Origin: an uncultured Verrucomicrobiota bacterium
GTDB lineage: Bacteria; Verrucomicrobiota; Verrucomicrobiia; Opitutales; UBA9783
DNA length: 64,000 bases
Direction: 5' to 3'
Assembly (NCBI GenBank): GCA_902495005.1
Contig: CABUVL010000003.1
Location: 62,001 to 126,000, forward strand
Shown here: piece after piece, positions 1-9,052 of the stretch
Position numbering within the stretch: position 1 is the first letter of the stretch
Layout: the number at the start of each line of letters is the position of its first letter
Position numbers and translations under genes: made by a program
The notes under the pieces: generated by a model
Databases searched by the model: none
Seen by the model: the letters and a program-made list of their open reading frames with translations, nothing else
Told to the model about the DNA's origin: nothing

Positions 1-464
1 GGACTTGTTGCTTGCGGGCTTGTTTTTTTATGAAGGCGTGCTTTTTGGTTTGTTCGAGGATGTGCTGTCGTGTTCGTAGAACGTCCTTGCGTAAGTTATG
101 TCAATCACTTGTGGCTTGGTTGATGGGCTTCGCTGGGTCGGCTTGGCGTAGCTTGTGCATGCGGATATCACGTGTTTTATCTCATCCAGGTATATTGTGG
201 AGAGCTTGGCGTGTGTGGATAAGCGAATTAGAATTGAGACGATGGAAGCACGCGGATTTAAGGCAAAACGTGTGTGGTGGGGATACGTTGGGACGTACGA
301 TGTTGAGAAGATTGTTGCCCTTTGACGAGCTCATGGGTGGAATTAAAAGTTGGCTAAGTGAAGTGACATTTTCAAGGATGAGAGTTGTTGAGAGAGCAAC
401 GAGCTCGCCCGTTTGTTGCTTAACGCGTGAAAATTTTTACCTGGAACGAGGGTACTATAGACAA
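1..464 (+). other. Region upstream of the prepilin-like gene, no convincing gene
   Basis: The reading frame of the downstream large protein stays open back to the window edge. Its translation here is rich in Cys, Arg and Trp and does not look like protein. In another frame a run open from the window edge ends with a stop at 77-79 and could be the tail of an upstream gene. A GTG-started ORF at 155-325 (56 codons before its stop) has a more natural composition. I cannot assign either, and remnants of a neighbouring gene are possible. Confidence 0.3.
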
Positions 465-3086
465 GTGAAGCAAGGACATTACGGACGACGTGAATGTGGA
501 AACAGTTTTTTCACTTCCGTACTTTTCTTATTTGTACTCGCCAGCACCTTGAGGTTGTGCTGCAACACAACCTTGCACGAGGCAAAATTAAACAGCATTT
601 TCATTCAAGAGACCCAAGGGCATTACTTAATGGAAAACGCGATGCACTTGGTGCGCGATTACGCTTATCAGCTCACGCAAAACCCGGAAATGCCCAACAT
701 TTTTTTAGGTGTCGATGCGTATAAGCGTAAGGCCAATAGCGGCATCATTAACTTTAATACTTCGTTTTCAAAAGAGCAAATTGCGCCGTCAGATTTTTCC
801 TTGCAGCCCAGTTCATGGGAGGTATTTGGAGGGCCCATTTTTTGGCAAGATAAGAAGAAGGATTCCAATGATGAGCGTTATTTGGCCGAAGTTTTCATGC
901 TGTTGAACATGAAGCTTGCTTCTAACTTGATTCCAGATTGGACCATGCGTATGGCGCAGTTAATGGAAATCGAGCGTAATCCTCTGTGCGATTTCCAACT
1001 TTATTCGGAAGGGGACACCTCGTGGACACTAAGAAATAGTGCGAATAACTTGGAAGGGCCTATTCAAATCAATGGTAATTTTTACGGCCGTGGTAATAGC
1101 AGTTCTTTCCCGGAGTCGTATGAGGAGGGTAATGTTGTTGGTAAGATCAACCCAAATGTTAATTCAAATGCTGATTTTACGATTCCCTCAAAGTACCATT
1201 TACTAGATAATAGCAGTTTTTGGAAAACCTACCCAAGCTATCATTATCTAGATTCGGATTGTGATAAATTTTGCACATTGGGAAGGATTTGTCGGCCGTT
1301 AGGTGTTGATCCCGGTTCGTGTTCCACTTGGTGGTACCCCACTTGTCAGAATATAGAAAAAGGGACAGAAGAGCAAATTGTAGAAGTGTGTACGGGTTCA
1401 CATTCGATCTGTGAGATGGGTAATTGGAGCCAGGGTTTTTACCGTACTGGGACCTTAACTAATATAAAAAAAGCTTTTAGCAATGCACGGAATTTGAATG
1501 AAATGCAGATGACAGAAAGAATACGAATTGCTTTTTCACAAAGGTTTGCGGCTGGCCCATGCCTTAAAATTTGTATATACTTTAATACAATCGCTTCATC
1601 TGGCAATGCGACAACCCATTACCCTTATGGGACTTACTACGACGATCATTATCCTGCCTGTAACGATAATTTCCATTTAAAAACGTACTTAAATCTTGTA
1701 CTTCGTTCTGATCTTAACAATTTTATCGCAGGTTCTACCAGTACACCTAGTACGACGGATAACCTTATTTCAACGATTGATTTTTGGTGGGGTACACCTG
1801 ATACAAGTCCATTTTATTACATGGATGATGCTACTTCCCCCAACGCTGGTAATTTCAATGTAGAATCAAGTAGGCCAGCCTATTTGCGTATTACGAACAA
1901 CAAAATGTCGTTGACAAGGGCTAGTAATGCAAGCAAAGGAGGTTCAGGCAATGCTTTTACCATTTCTACAAGTTTCCCTTTTTTTAATGCTGTGACGACC
2001 ACATCGAGTGCGGGGACCATCGGAGACACAGCTTCTCTACCGGCAAAATTAATTTATAATAGTAATTATTGGTATGCAGAGTCGATTAGCAGCAGCGTAC
2101 CTCGCGCTAGTATGCCGCCTCATTATCATTTTATTTTTGATCGGAATCGGGCTAAGTGGATACAGTTAATAGACTTTGATGTGGCGGCATTTAACAGTTG
2201 GCTCGGTTCTAACTCAATGACTGATACCTTTGCAAAATGCGAAAATAAAGTGGTTTTTACTCCAGCAAGATGGTTAGGAATATTTCACGGTATGGATTAC
2301 ACGAATACAGATGGCAATGATATCCGAACTGACTATGCCAGCAAGCGTCAGGCTTTCTTTAATCAATATAGTGATGGTTCGTACAGCACGAATGCGGCGA
2401 TTGACATGGGTATACGTATCATTAACGCGGAGGAGTTGCCTGACGGAGGTATGAGTATTGCCAGCTGCTTCCCGCTTTATATTAAGGGAGACTTCAATAC
2501 AACCAATACGAAACCAAAGGCTTTTATTGCAGCTGATTCTGTGACTTTCTTAAGCGACAGTTGGCAAGATTGGTCGAGCGGAACGGATCCAAAATTGTCT
2601 TATTTACGTTCGGCGAATTGTAACGCAATTGCTTCAAGTTCACCAGTGACAGCTCCAAAAATTTATGCGCACTTGATGACGGGTACAGCACATCCTGATT
2701 TTTGGTTTACAGAATCTGTTAATCGTAACGAATTTCTTCCTAACTTGGGTATATCGGGGGCATTTAGGACGTTGGAGTATATGACGAGTCCCATTGAGTT
2801 TTGTGGATCGTTAATGTTGCCTTACCAAAGTAAGTGGCAATGGGAGCCTCCCGTCGATTTTAGCTGGAAGTACCCGGGAGGGGATGTTTTTAAATTTGTG
2901 AGTGGTTGGAAAAACATGCGACCGACGGCGTGCGTGCCTTTTTACCATCGTATCAGTCAGGGGCGAAAGACGTTGAGCTTGGGAAACACCACGTACAATG
3001 CCTTGAAAGCAATTTATAACAATGCTGATGCAACGAGTTATACATTCAGTACCTATGAGAGTGCTTTGCCTAGTTACATACAATAA
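465..3086 (+). CDS. Large prepilin-like secreted protein (Verru_Chthon cassette A-like)
   Basis: I chose the GTG at 465 because it gives a short basic leader (KQGHYGRRECG), a hydrophobic stretch and then a soluble body, the layout of type IV prepilins and pseudopilins. A weak GAGGG lies upstream at about 447. The open frame continues to the window start, but the extra residues look non-coding. The roughly 870-residue body has a C-terminal third that resembles, from memory, large pilin-associated proteins of Verrucomicrobia and Planctomycetes: a 'YIKGDFNT' stretch, then 'FIAADSVTFLSDSW', then a block containing 'GISGAFRTLEYM' and a final Trp/Pro-rich segment. It is probably exported and assembled by, or attached to, a type II/IV pilus-like machine. 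No other pilus gene is in the window. It stands alone, about 140 bases before ileS. The family call is by motif memory only. Confidence 0.6.
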   Translation: MKQGHYGRRECGNSFFTSVLFLFVLASTLRLCCNTTLHEAKLNSIFIQETQGHYLMENAMHLVRDYAYQLTQNPEMPNIFLGVDAYKRKANSGIINFNTSFSKEQIAPSDFSLQPSSWEVFGGPIFWQDKKKDSNDERYLAEVFMLLNMKLASNLIPDWTMRMAQLMEIERNPLCDFQLYSEGDTSWTLRNSANNLEGPIQINGNFYGRGNSSSFPESYEEGNVVGKINPNVNSNADFTIPSKYHLLDNSSFWKTYPSYHYLDSDCDKFCTLGRICRPLGVDPGSCSTWWYPTCQNIEKGTEEQIVEVCTGSHSICEMGNWSQGFYRTGTLTNIKKAFSNARNLNEMQMTERIRIAFSQRFAAGPCLKICIYFNTIASSGNATTHYPYGTYYDDHYPACNDNFHLKTYLNLVLRSDLNNFIAGSTSTPSTTDNLISTIDFWWGTPDTSPFYYMDDATSPNAGNFNVESSRPAYLRITNNKMSLTRASNASKGGSGNAFTISTSFPFFNAVTTTSSAGTIGDTASLPAKLIYNSNYWYAESISSSVPRASMPPHYHFIFDRNRAKWIQLIDFDVAAFNSWLGSNSMTDTFAKCENKVVFTPARWLGIFHGMDYTNTDGNDIRTDYASKRQAFFNQYSDGSYSTNAAIDMGIRIINAEELPDGGMSIASCFPLYIKGDFNTTNTKPKAFIAADSVTFLSDSWQDWSSGTDPKLSYLRSANCNAIASSSPVTAPKIYAHLMTGTAHPDFWFTESVNRNEFLPNLGISGAFRTLEYMTSPIEFCGSLMLPYQSKWQWEPPVDFSWKYPGGDVFKFVSGWKNMRPTACVPFYHRISQGRKTLSLGNTTYNALKAIYNNADATSYTFSTYESALPSYIQ

Positions 3087-3227
3087 AATAGCCTACGATT
3101 TTGAATGTTTCGAGTGCACGTTATTGGGTGTGTGTATAAAGTTTTTTTGTTGCCGTATTGAACTTTGTAATTTTATTAAATAATGCTTGTCTTCGTAGCG
3201 TAAATAAATTTACTTGCCTTGATAAAG

Positions 3228-6023
3228 ATGTCTAATACGTTAAAGCTCAAAGATACACTCAATTTACCTCAAACGAAATTTCCCATGCAGGCGCATTTGG
3301 TCCAACGGGAGCAGGAGCGTTGGAACCATTGGGAAACCGAGCACCTTTATGAGAAAATTCAGGCAAAGAATGCACAGCATCCGAGTTTTGTCTTGCATGA
3401 TGGTCCGCCGTTTACAAACGGTAATGTTCACATCGGCACGGCGCTCAATAAAATTTTGAAGGACATCATCCTTCGTTTTAAATCCATGCAAGGGTTTTCA
3501 ACGCCCTACATCCCCGGTTGGGACTGCCACGGTCTTCCCATCGAGCATAAGGTGTCAAAAGAGCACCCGGAGTTGTTGCAAGACCCGGTGCAATTGCGGA
3601 AAGTATGCGCCCAGTTTGCAGAAGATTTTATTAAGGTTCAGGAGCGGCAATTTAAGCGCCTTGGCATCTTGGCTGATTGGAATAACGCGTATAAGACAAA
3701 AAATGCGTCTTACGAGGCGAGCGTATTAAAGACTTTTTCAAAATTTGTTAAGGCGGGTTTGGTCTACAGAAGCCGAAAGCCGGTGTATTGGTCTGTCCCC
3801 TGTCAAACGGCCTTGGCTGAGGCGGAAATCGAGTATAAAAATCACGTTAGCAACAGCATTTGGGTCAAGTTCTTACTCGATCATGCAACGGCATTGGGCC
3901 TTCCTGAGAAAACTTACGTGGTTATTTGGACAACAACGCCGTGGACATTGCCGGCCAACCGTGCTGTCGCGCTGTCTCCCAATCTGACGTACGTGGAGGT
4001 TAAAACGGAACGTGAAAGTTACTTGGTCGCGCAAGGCTTGGCCGAGCAATTTATCGACATCTGTAACTTGCAAAATACCTCTTTTGGAAAATCCTTTGAA
4101 GGCAAGGAGCTCGAAGGGCGCACCATGCAACACCCATTCATGCCCTTGAAAAGCCCCATTGTCTTGGCGGACTACGTTACGTTGACGGCAGGTACAGGTT
4201 GCGTCCATACCGCCCCGGGACATGGAATGGAAGACTACATCACCGGCCTTAAATATAAATTGGAAATCGCATGCCCCGTGGACGACAACGGACGTTTGAT
4301 GGATGTTCCAATGATGCCTCCCTCTTTGATCGGAAAAGCAATTCTTGGATCACATCAATCTCCCGCCAACGAGGCCGTTATTGAGCTTTTGAGAGAAAAG
4401 GGTGCCTTATTGCAACAAAAGGATTACGAGCACCTGTACCCATTTTGCTGGCGTTCCAAGACACCCGTGATCATGCGTGCTTTGCCGCAATGGTTTATCC
4501 ATTTGGACGAACTCAAAAAAGAGGCCATGCAGGCAATTTCCCGAGTTCAATGGTTGCCGTCTTGGGGGCAAAAACGTATCGAGGGTTCCGTGCAAGCGCG
4601 GCCTGATTGGTGTATCAGCCGACAACGTACGTGGGGTATCCCTCTGCCCGCTTTTTACGATGAATCGGGCCAAGCGTTGTTGGACGCCAATGTCGTGGAT
4701 TGGATCGCCGATAAAATTGGAGAACATGGCTCGCAATGGTGGTTCGAGTCCGACGAGTCAATTCTACTGCAAGGGGCTCCTGTCCCCGCAGCCTGGCGCG
4801 GCAAGCAATTGCGGAAGAGTAAAGATACTTTGGACGTTTGGATCGATTCGGGCTGCAGCCATGTGGCGGTCTTAGATCAAAGGAATTTAAAGAAGCCGGC
4901 CGACCTTTACTTGGAGGGCAGTGATCAGCATCGTGGTTGGTTTCAATCTTCGTTGATGACCAGCTTAATCTCTAGCCATTGCGCCCCTTATAAGACCGTT
5001 TTGACGCACGGTTTTTGCGTGGATGAAAATCGAAAGAAAGTTTCAAAAAGCGACGGAAGCCCTCAAACCGCAGATGCGTATACGAGCAAGTACGGCGCAG
5101 ATATCTTGCGCTTGTGGGTCGCCTCTGAAGATTACCGTAACGATATCCCCGTGTCCGAAAATATCATGCAGCACGTTGTCAGCACTTATCGACTGATAAG
5201 GAATACGTTACGCTTTCAATTGGGCAACTTGTTCGACTTTAATTACCATCAAAATGCTCGTCCGCTTGAGCAATTAACGCCCCTCGATCAATGGGTGTTG
5301 CACGAGACTAATTTACTCATTAAGAAGGTAACAGACGCGTACAATAAGTACGAATTCCACCGGGTCTATCAGGCGATCGGCCAATTTTGTTCCTTAACTC
5401 TATCCGCGCGATTCCACGATATCCTCAAGGATCGTCTGTACACTCTCGCGGCGGATAGCGATCAACGTCGATCTTCGCAAACGGCCTTGTACCTCATTTG
5501 TAACACGTTGTTGCGTTTGTTGGCGCCGATTTTGACATTTACCGCCGATGAGGCTTGGGGGTACTTGTGCGGTGACGCCGATTACGCGTATGATAAATCC
5601 ATTCATCTGACGGATTTTCCAAGCGTCAATCCCGATTGGGACCATGAAAAAGTGTACGCCGATTTTGACCTTTTGTTTAAATTACGTGAAATGGTCCAAG
5701 TGGAATTGGAAAAAGTACGTCAGCAAAAAATTATTGGTCAGTCACTGGATGCGAAGGTTGAAATCACTTTCGGGAATAATTCGCCTTTTGCGGCCGTTGT
5801 TCAAGCGTACCAAGAGCAGCTTGCCGAGTACTTTATCGTATCTGCCGTTCATGTCTATAAGGGTGAAGCGGATGATGCTATTCAACTTCGTGTAAGTCAC
5901 GCAGACGGAGTCCGTTGCCCGCGTACTTGGCGTTGGGTGGATCGCTTGGTCGAGGTGGAAGGCTTGGGCCCTGTGTCGGAACGATGTGCGGCGTTTTTAA
6001 AAAATAAGACGTGGGTAAAGTAG
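3228..6023 (+). CDS. ileS: Isoleucyl-tRNA synthetase
   Basis: Charges tRNA-Ile with isoleucine in the cytoplasm. At about 931 residues it is full length for a bacterial IleRS. Visible class I landmarks are the substrate-binding start (HDGPPFTNGNVHIGT, residues about 57-71), the editing domain with its 'TTTPWTLPANRA' segment, the 'WCISRQRTWGIPLP' block and a KMSKS-type loop reading KVSKS near residue 604. An anticodon-binding domain follows. I start at ATG 3228; an in-frame TTG nine bases upstream is the only nearby alternative. Two departures are visible: the HIGH motif reads HIGT (residues 68-71), and the C-terminal zinc site, normally two Cys pairs, keeps only one Cys on each side (CPRT and SERCAAF). 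The next gene starts 11 bases after the stop, so the two are probably co-transcribed. Confidence 0.96.
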   Translation: MSNTLKLKDTLNLPQTKFPMQAHLVQREQERWNHWETEHLYEKIQAKNAQHPSFVLHDGPPFTNGNVHIGTALNKILKDIILRFKSMQGFSTPYIPGWDCHGLPIEHKVSKEHPELLQDPVQLRKVCAQFAEDFIKVQERQFKRLGILADWNNAYKTKNASYEASVLKTFSKFVKAGLVYRSRKPVYWSVPCQTALAEAEIEYKNHVSNSIWVKFLLDHATALGLPEKTYVVIWTTTPWTLPANRAVALSPNLTYVEVKTERESYLVAQGLAEQFIDICNLQNTSFGKSFEGKELEGRTMQHPFMPLKSPIVLADYVTLTAGTGCVHTAPGHGMEDYITGLKYKLEIACPVDDNGRLMDVPMMPPSLIGKAILGSHQSPANEAVIELLREKGALLQQKDYEHLYPFCWRSKTPVIMRALPQWFIHLDELKKEAMQAISRVQWLPSWGQKRIEGSVQARPDWCISRQRTWGIPLPAFYDESGQALLDANVVDWIADKIGEHGSQWWFESDESILLQGAPVPAAWRGKQLRKSKDTLDVWIDSGCSHVAVLDQRNLKKPADLYLEGSDQHRGWFQSSLMTSLISSHCAPYKTVLTHGFCVDENRKKVSKSDGSPQTADAYTSKYGADILRLWVASEDYRNDIPVSENIMQHVVSTYRLIRNTLRFQLGNLFDFNYHQNARPLEQLTPLDQWVLHETNLLIKKVTDAYNKYEFHRVYQAIGQFCSLTLSARFHDILKDRLYTLAADSDQRRSSQTALYLICNTLLRLLAPILTFTADEAWGYLCGDADYAYDKSIHLTDFPSVNPDWDHEKVYADFDLLFKLREMVQVELEKVRQQKIIGQSLDAKVEITFGNNSPFAAVVQAYQEQLAEYFIVSAVHVYKGEADDAIQLRVSHADGVRCPRTWRWVDRLVEVEGLGPVSERCAAFLKNKTWVK

Positions 6024-6034
6024 GAGAGAAAACT

Positions 6035-6787
6035 ATGCTTAAAAAACATTTATCTTCAGGGGCGGACGTAAACACAATTTTAAAGGCGGCTTGTGTTCGC
6101 AATAAAAATAAAAAGGCCGGCTCAAAACAACGAGACGACCACTTTACGCTGGAGGATGTCGACCGTATTTTGTCTGAACGCAAAGAAATTGCAAAAGAAG
6201 CACCTGAAACAAAAGTGAGTGTGACGAAAAAGCCTGCGATTGAAGTCGTTCAGGAGAAACGAGTTTTCAAGGCGGCCTCTTTGGCGGATATCCTCGGCTT
6301 TAATCCGCATGCGGCAAAACCTGAATCGGAAGCTAAGGAACACGATTTGTCCAAAGTTTCAGAGGAATTAAAGCCTTACTACTTGAAATTGGTTCAGCTG
6401 AGAGATCAGTTGAAAAAATCAATCGCCAATTTGACACAGGCGGGATTAAAACATGCAGTTGTCAATGAAGAATCCGACGCCTTCCAAGATCCTTTGTTGG
6501 GCTCTATTAGTAGCGATAAAGCAATTTTGAAGGAAGTGGAAGCCGCCATCGAACGTATTTTTGAGGGCACTTACGGCATCTGTGAAATTACGGGTAAGCC
6601 CATCTTAAAAAAACGATTGGATTCGATCCCTTACACGCGCTATTCTTTGGAAGGTCAAGAGCAGGTAGAAGCCATGCAAAAGTCTCGGCAATTGGCTCAA
6701 TTGGCCAATGGGAATGTGCGCATTTCCGATGAAGATGACGAAGGTTCGGACACTTATTTCGAAGATGATAGCGGCGAAGATCTGTAA
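6035..6787 (+). CDS. DksA/TraR-family RNA polymerase-binding protein with degenerate zinc finger
   Basis: DksA proteins bind the RNA polymerase secondary channel and, with ppGpp, tune rRNA and amino-acid promoters. This 250-residue protein is longer than classical DksA (about 150) because of a Lys/Glu-rich N-terminal extension of about 110 residues. The C-terminal half has the coiled-coil region and the 'EGTYGICEITGKPI' segment typical of the family, then 'RLDSIPYTRYS'. Only one of the four zinc-binding Cys remains, so the finger is probably stabilised without zinc, as in DksA2-type proteins (inference). The tail is very acidic. Start: ATG 6035 is preceded by AGGAGA at good spacing; an in-frame GTG at 6011 overlaps the end of ileS and is less likely. 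rsmE starts two bases after its stop. Confidence 0.85.
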   Translation: MLKKHLSSGADVNTILKAACVRNKNKKAGSKQRDDHFTLEDVDRILSERKEIAKEAPETKVSVTKKPAIEVVQEKRVFKAASLADILGFNPHAAKPESEAKEHDLSKVSEELKPYYLKLVQLRDQLKKSIANLTQAGLKHAVVNEESDAFQDPLLGSISSDKAILKEVEAAIERIFEGTYGICEITGKPILKKRLDSIPYTRYSLEGQEQVEAMQKSRQLAQLANGNVRISDEDDEGSDTYFEDDSGEDL

Positions 6788-6789
6788 TA

Positions 6790-7488
6790 ATGTTACCGTG
6801 GGTTTACTGTGATCCTTTGTCGGAAGGGGGCTTGCTGTCGGTTACCGAAGCGCATCATGCGTTAAAAGTCCTGCGTTTGCGTTATGGCGATGAGGTAATT
6901 GCATTTAATGGCTCGGGAGTGACGCGCCTTGGGACGCTTGCTGAAAATTCGAAATCAGCGCGGGTCAATTTTACAGCGCCCGCTGAAGTCGCATCTGAAA
7001 TGGAAGACAAACTTGCCCTTGTTCAATGCTTGCCGAATGATGTTTCGACGTTTGAACTGCTGTTAAAAAAGTCTTGTGAATTAGGCGTGCAGGCGATTTA
7101 TCCGGTCATTGGAGATCGTACCGCGGGTAAATTGTGGACAGCAGACTTGTGGGCAAAAAAACAAACACGATGGTGTCAAATTTTAATAGATGCGTGCAAG
7201 CAATCTAAAAATCCATATTTTCCGCACCTGCATTCTATTTGTGATTCTCTCAAGCATTTTGATTGGCATTCGTTTGACCTTTGTCTTTACGGCAGTTTGC
7301 GCCACGAACCCAAGCCATTCATAAAAAAGGGCCATTCGATGGCCTGTGTCATTGGGCCTGAAGGTGGGTTTTCAGAGGAAGAAGAGACATTTTTGTCGAC
7401 TTTGGCAATTCCTGTTCGATTAAGTCCGTACGTCTTGCGCGTAGAAACGGCCGTTGTCAGTGCCGTAACTTACGGTCGATTCCATTAA
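6790..7488 (+). CDS. rsmE: 16S rRNA (uracil-1498-N3)-methyltransferase
   Basis: Transfers a methyl group from SAM to N3 of U1498 in 16S rRNA. At 232 residues it is close to the usual 230-250. It shows the SPOUT-fold landmarks: 'KSCELGVQAIYPV' near residue 95, 'GPEGGFSEEEE' near residue 189 (the knotted SAM-binding loop), and a terminal 'LSPYVLRVETAVVSAV', equivalent to the usual L-x-x-x-I-L-R-x-E-T-A block. It follows the DksA-like gene with almost no gap and is the third gene of an ileS-dksA-rsmE run. Its stop overlaps the convergent dapF stop by four bases. Confidence 0.92.
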   Translation: MLPWVYCDPLSEGGLLSVTEAHHALKVLRLRYGDEVIAFNGSGVTRLGTLAENSKSARVNFTAPAEVASEMEDKLALVQCLPNDVSTFELLLKKSCELGVQAIYPVIGDRTAGKLWTADLWAKKQTRWCQILIDACKQSKNPYFPHLHSICDSLKHFDWHSFDLCLYGSLRHEPKPFIKKGHSMACVIGPEGGFSEEEETFLSTLAIPVRLSPYVLRVETAVVSAVTYGRFH

Positions 7489-8312
7489 ATAATTTCTGGG
7501 CACTTCGTAAGCTCGATATCCGCGACGTGTGTAACTTGATTGTAAAAAGAACAAACGCCGTGCTCGCAGTGAACTTGCAATTGACCTCCTGGCATTTTGA
7601 GACTTAACGTGTACGTGTCGAGCCCGTAAACGTGTCCGTAGGTGAACGCAACGGCGCACGAACTGGATCCTGAACCGAGGGTGTATCCGGATCCACGCTC
7701 CCAAATTTCAATGTTCGCGCTGTTTGTGAGCCTGTCGAAGTGAGCAAATTGAACGTTGGTTTTGTGAGGGAAGTCGGGGTGCTTTTCCAAAAGCGGGCCC
7801 AATGCCTTGGCTAAATTTTCGCTGAGCTGTTCGGTAATGACGACACAATGGGGATTACCGATGTTTACCTCGTACAAGGTTAATGTGGTTGGTAGATGAA
7901 AAGTGCTTTGAAGTGCTTCCGGGACTTTGTATTCTTTTGTCGATTGTAAGTGTGCTTGGCCTAATTGGATTTTTATGGCATTGTCCTCAACTTGACAGGG
8001 GACGGTGCAATTTTTGGAAGGAATTAGGTTAAATGGAGTGTGAGGATTGACCCATTTGTGATCGTGTAAGTAGCGGGCAAAAATGCTGAGCCCGTTGCCA
8101 CTAATTTCGGCCAGTGTTCCGTCGGCGTTAAATATTTGTAGGGTGAATGTAGAGGCCGTGCGGGTTAAAGGCCCGTACAGTACGCCGTCACCGCCAAGGC
8201 CGTTATGACGGTCACACAGATGTTTAACCTCGTCGGAATTAAGATTGAGTTTTTCATCGGGATGAATGACCCAATAGTCGTTGCCCAAGGCGCAGTATTT
8301 ACTTAATTTCAT
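7485..8312 (-). CDS. dapF: Diaminopimelate epimerase-like protein with Ser at both catalytic Cys positions
   Basis: DapF interconverts LL- and meso-diaminopimelate for lysine and peptidoglycan. This 275-residue protein has the two-lobed DapF layout: N-terminal 'ALGNDYWVI', 'CDRHNGLGGDG', 'FNADGTLAEISGNG', then 'NIGNPHCVV', 'PHKTNVQFAH' and 'ERGSGYTLGSGSSSCA'. In classical DapF a Cys in each half acts as acid/base (Cys73 and Cys217 in the H. influenzae enzyme). Here the equivalent positions are Ser71 (AEISGNG) and Ser214 (TLGSGS). The later Cys219 is the ordinary structural one. I believe other bacterial DapF-like proteins share this serine pattern, but I cannot search. It may be a divergent epimerase or racemase rather than a standard DapF. 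It is the last gene of the Bat operon; its ATG overlaps the batE stop. Confidence 0.82.
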   Translation of the reverse strand: MKLSKYCALGNDYWVIHPDEKLNLNSDEVKHLCDRHNGLGGDGVLYGPLTRTASTFTLQIFNADGTLAEISGNGLSIFARYLHDHKWVNPHTPFNLIPSKNCTVPCQVEDNAIKIQLGQAHLQSTKEYKVPEALQSTFHLPTTLTLYEVNIGNPHCVVITEQLSENLAKALGPLLEKHPDFPHKTNVQFAHFDRLTNSANIEIWERGSGYTLGSGSSSCAVAFTYGHVYGLDTYTLSLKMPGGQLQVHCEHGVCSFYNQVTHVADIELTKCPEII

Positions 8313-9052
8313 TCATTAAAGGATAATAAATTGGCATTGGGGGCCCACCCGTCGATGCCGTCAAGTGTGACGTAGGTAAAAGTATCACGTCGATCTGACA
8401 GTTGACAGAGCGTGCCGGCAGGAACCACTTGTCGCGTGGGGCTCGATTCGGTTGGGGCAAAGTGGATTGCCGTATCTTCAGTGAAAATGGCTGATTGAAG
8501 CCTATTCTTGCCGTAGCAGGAAAGTATCGCCGTCAATAGGCATGCCAGGGCGCAGGAAGCACTTAGGTATAAGAGCCAATTCTTCCGTATGTAGCCGTAA
8601 AAAATAAGGATAGAAAATAAGGCTGCCCAAAAAAATAGAGTTCTGCAAAGTAACCAGGTGTTTAAGCTGAACATTTCAAAGATAGGCTGGTACCAATGGT
8701 GTGCACGTTTGGGTAATGTGGGGTAGTCGGTGTGTAATTGTTGAATGCATTGGTTGAGCTCCTTCCACCTTGGATGGTACTGTTTTGCTTTGAGAAAATA
8801 AAAGAGCGCGTAAGCCGGCTTTTTGAGGCAAGCGTAAGTGTTTCCAAGGTTAAAATAAACCTGTGCACTTGGCGCGTATTGCAACGCAGCTTGATAAGAT
8901 TCTATGGCCGCTTCCCATTTTTGTTCTCCAAAATTTTTGTTGCCCTCTTGAACGTAATTTTGGGCGCTCGTTAGGTCGATGGCTCCTAAGCGGCACGTGA
9001 TCAGGCAGATCGTTGTAGTTAGGAGGTATTTATAAGGGGTTTTTAGCTTCAT
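8309..9052 (-). CDS. batE: BatE-like TPR and SH3 membrane protein
   Basis: This 247-residue protein has an N-terminal signal or anchor (about residues 8-24), TPR-like helices with 'GNKNFGEQKWEAAIESYQAA' and 'VYFNLGNTYACLKKPAYALF', two membrane segments around residues 130-170, and a C-terminal part resembling a bacterial SH3 domain ('VPAGTLCQLSDRRDTFTYV', ending in 'GWAPNANL'). This TPR plus SH3 layout, directly after batD, is typical of BatE. The TPR part should lie in the periplasm and scaffold the other Bat proteins (inference). Overlaps of four bases with batD upstream and dapF downstream indicate translational coupling. Confidence 0.8.
   Translation of the reverse strand: MKLKTPYKYLLTTTICLITCRLGAIDLTSAQNYVQEGNKNFGEQKWEAAIESYQAALQYAPSAQVYFNLGNTYACLKKPAYALFYFLKAKQYHPRWKELNQCIQQLHTDYPTLPKRAHHWYQPIFEMFSLNTWLLCRTLFFWAALFSILIFYGYIRKNWLLYLSASCALACLLTAILSCYGKNRLQSAIFTEDTAIHFAPTESSPTRQVVPAGTLCQLSDRRDTFTYVTLDGIDGWAPNANLLSFNE

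Noticed and set aside
12..464. N-terminal extension of the prepilin-like protein
   Set aside because: Composition rich in Cys, Arg and Trp, no signal peptide, and a much better leader and helix follow GTG 465.
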